DNA of 7,463 nucleotides, from contig DAOVQH010000116.1 of NCBI GenBank assembly GCA_030628755.1, positions 1 through 7,463 of the forward strand, written 5' to 3'. Of the stretch, positions 6,292 through 7,463 are shown piece by piece. The DNA comes from Candidatus Cloacimonadota bacterium. GTDB lineage: Bacteria; Cloacimonadota; Cloacimonadia; Cloacimonadales; TCS61. Every line of letters begins with the position of its first letter. The first letter of the stretch is position 1. The notes beneath the pieces are model-generated. The model was not told where the DNA came from and did no database searches. It saw nothing but the letters and a program-made list of their open reading frames with translations. Both the position numbers and the translations under genes were made by a program.

Positions 6292-6456
6292 TAACAGAAA
6301 TCCTGTTTCGTTACAAGATCCGAAAGATTGTAGATAGCAATTATTCAACCAAGATGGTTGAACCAACAAGAAGACTTGAGTTTACCTTACGCTGGGTCAG
6401 TCCGGCAACCGCCGGAAGAACTAAACATTTTATGAACACATGATATTAAGAAAAAA

Positions 6457-6533
6457 TGGTCGGGATGACAAGATTTGAACTTGCGACCTCTCGGTCCCGA
6501 ACCGAACGCGCTACCGAACTGCGCTACATCCCG
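6457..6533 (-). tRNA. tRNA-Pro (anticodon CGG)
   Basis: Read on the minus strand, a complete 77-nt cloverleaf folds. The acceptor stem is CGGGATG/CATCCCG (7 perfect pairs), the D stem GCGC/GCGC with loop AGTTCGGTA, and the anticodon stem TTCGG/CCGAG with loop TTCGGGA. The T stem is GCAAG/CTTGT with loop TTCAAAT, the discriminator is A, and CCA is encoded (6457-6459). The anticodon CGG (6497-6499) reads the proline codon CCG. The C1-G72 pair with A73 is the usual identity of bacterial tRNA-Pro. A T-rich run follows the CCA directly and probably ends transcription. Confidence 0.97.
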
Positions 6534-6540
6534 ACGGGAT

Positions 6541-6569
6541 AATTTTTTTCAACAAACTATTATTGTCAA
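6541..6569 (-). promoter_or_regulatory. Possible promoter of tRNA-Pro
   Basis: On the minus strand an exact TTGACA (6564-6569) lies 17 bases from AAAATT (6541-6546), which is a weak -10 box. Transcription would start at or next to the mature 5' end of the tRNA (6533). The -35 box and spacing are good but the -10 is poor. Confidence 0.35.
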
Positions 6570-6668
6570 TAATTCAAAAAACATAATAACAAATCTGCTT
6601 AATTAAACAATTATCTTGACGTGTATTTGGAATCAAAATTACATCCCTTTAAATAAAAAAATAATAGA

Positions 6669-6798
6669 ATGAGTTTTGCAAAATAGAGTGTATTACTTTA
6701 TTTGTCATTCCCGTGAAAACGGGAATCCAATCAAATAGATGATTTAGATTCCGCATCAAGTGCGGAATGACAAGTAAATAGTATTTTTCAGAACTCAT
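6669..6798. mobile_element. MITE-like nested inverted repeat
   Basis: The outer arms at 6669-6685 (ATGAGTTTTGCAAAATA) and 6782-6798 match as inverted repeats at 15 of 17 positions. Inside them, TTGTCATTCC (6702-6711) and GGAATGACAA (6764-6773) form a second perfect pair. Each inner end folds separately: ATTCCCGT/ACGGGAAT with a GAAA loop (6707-6726) and ATTCCGCA/TGCGGAAT (6748-6768). No protein is encoded. GTCATTCC...GGAATGAC ends are typical of short non-autonomous repeats scattered in many bacterial genomes. No clear target-site duplication was found. Confidence 0.6.
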
Positions 6799-6803
6799 AT
6801 AAT
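6798..6803 (+). promoter_or_regulatory. Candidate -10 box (TATAAT) for the C25 peptidase gene
   Basis: An exact TATAAT overlaps the right edge of the MITE-like repeat, 19 bases before the peptidase start codon. There is no recognisable -35 box at 16-18 bases, so only this half is supported. If real, the leader would be about a dozen bases and the repeat would contribute the upstream promoter region. Confidence 0.3.
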
Positions 6804-6822
6804 AGACGCATAGGAGAATAAA

Positions 6823-7463
6823 ATGAGAATAAAATTGGTATTATGGTTGTTTTTTATACCATTGCTTCTTTCAGCTACAATTATTGATTTTGAGATACCA
6901 GTTATAGAAAAAAATATGTTCCAGAACGACCTTCCTCAGACCTTAATACCAGGTCAACCTATGATGTCTTACATCCCAGTTAAAATCTTACTTCCAATGG
7001 GTGAGAAACTTTTAAGTTTGGAGATTATACTTCAAAATCAAGGTGAAACTTTGGAAAATGTATACATAGACTATGCCAGAAAAATGCAACCAATCTCACT
7101 TCCCCGTCCGGATGATACAAAGAAAGATAACTCTGTTTACACTACCAATGAATTTTATCCTGCTTATGATTACAAAGTGCTTGGCACGCAGCGCTTAAAA
7201 GGATATGAACTGGTTCTGGTAAATATTTATCCATATAAATATAATCCTGTAACTGGTGAAATTAAATGGTTTAAAAATGCTGAGATTAATTTTACTTCCG
7301 AATATGATAACAGAAAATATAAGCAACAGAACAATCTTTTATTATTAGATTCCACAAATAAATCAAAAATTTCTAAACTGGTTATCAACAGCGAAGAATT
7401 GAGTACATACCATAAACAAAGCACTACATCAAACCGTTCCCTGGTTGACCCGGATGACCCATA
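6823..7463 (+). CDS. C25 (gingipain-family) peptidase, N-terminal part, open at window edge
   Basis: The frame stays open to the end of the window, giving 213 residues without a stop. A signal peptide (1-18, cleavage likely after LLSA) is followed by a propeptide-like region. LVNIYPYKYNPVTGEIKWF (132-150) is the characteristic strand pair of the C25 peptidase propeptide. The last residues, SLVDPDDP, resemble the lead-in to the C25 catalytic domain, usually followed by a YDYLIIT-type strand. The catalytic His and Cys would lie beyond the window, so activity cannot be judged. AGGAG (6812-6816) lies six bases before the ATG. Such peptidases are secreted and commonly carry the same C-terminal sorting module as the two large proteins upstream. 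The family call rests on the propeptide motif alone. Confidence 0.78.
   Translation, partial: MRIKLVLWLFFIPLLLSATIIDFEIPVIEKNMFQNDLPQTLIPGQPMMSYIPVKILLPMGEKLLSLEIILQNQGETLENVYIDYARKMQPISLPRPDDTKKDNSVYTTNEFYPAYDYKVLGTQRLKGYELVLVNIYPYKYNPVTGEIKWFKNAEINFTSEYDNRKYKQQNNLLLLDSTNKSKISKLVINSEELSTYHKQSTTSNRSLVDPDDP

Larger units (their letters stand above)
6091..6456. repeat. Gene-free stretch with seven consecutive hairpins
   Basis: No credible gene lies here: the open frame 6183-6443 has no ribosome site and runs across several palindromes. The hairpins are at 6098-6124 (11 pairs, one bulge), 6132-6188 (18 pairs), 6202-6226 (10 perfect pairs), 6238-6291 (12 pairs, one G-T), 6291-6314 (9 pairs, one bulge), 6344-6362 (8 perfect pairs) and 6401-6416 (6 perfect pairs). 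They nearly abut one another. The block could be a pile-up of short interspersed repeats or a structured transcript downstream of the Asp-box gene. Confidence 0.65.

Noticed and set aside
6013..6369. Minus-strand frame of 118 codons
   Set aside because: It overlaps the conserved end of the Asp-box protein gene and continues through non-coding repeats. No domain is recognisable.
6183..6443. Open frame of 86 codons in the hairpin block
   Set aside because: It has no ribosome site and low-complexity content, and it spans five palindromes. Its openness is explained by repeat composition.
6461..6774. Possible attachment-site duplication: CGGGATGACAAG in tRNA-Pro (6461-6472) and CGGAATGACAAG (6763-6774)
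   Set aside because: The second copy is the ordinary GGAATGAC end of the MITE-like element, and nothing between the two resembles an integrase or element cargo. The match is most likely chance.

Overview
The window is AT-rich bacterial DNA from a free-living member of the FCB superphylum. The best guess is a Cloacimonadota-like lineage (inference). Two large secreted proteins end in the FlgD-like/type IX secretion C-terminal sorting module (NPFNP ... WDG.DNSG ... GVYFYKM.AG), and a third gene begins like a C25 (gingipain-family) peptidase. Nearly every gene has a good Shine-Dalgarno sequence, which argues against Bacteroidota proper, where such sites are usually weak. No phage, plasmid or CRISPR signature was seen.

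Layout. 1-231 is non-coding, with small hairpins and three copies of a 14-bp motif. 232-1259 holds dtd (D-aminoacyl-tRNA deacylase) and a HAD-family phosphatase in a one-base-overlap operon. 1357-1772 holds three tightly packed genes of 41-43 codons for arginine-rich microproteins. They share a C-terminal (D/E)RRSGx(D/E)RRK motif, belong to no family I recognise, and are the most novel item here. 1880-4018 and 4147-6090 encode paralogous modular surface or secreted proteins: different N-terminal halves (beta-sandwich domains versus an Asp-box propeller) are joined to the same tail of carboxypeptidase-regulatory-like, FN3 and sorting domains. A strong terminator at 4040-4071 separates them. 6091-6456 has no gene but contains seven hairpins in a row, including an 18-bp stem. 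6457-6533 (minus) is tRNA-Pro(CGG). 6669-6798 is a MITE-like nested inverted repeat. 6823 to the window end is the 5' part of the C25 peptidase gene, open at the edge.

How the genes fit together. The three large plus-strand genes look like cargo of one export and cell-surface anchoring route: two structural or recognition proteins and one protease, all with N-terminal signal peptides. dtd and the HAD gene are housekeeping and damage-control functions. The short repeats between genes appear to belong to interspersed families, and one repeat-like palindrome lies inside the sorting-domain coding sequence of the first large protein.
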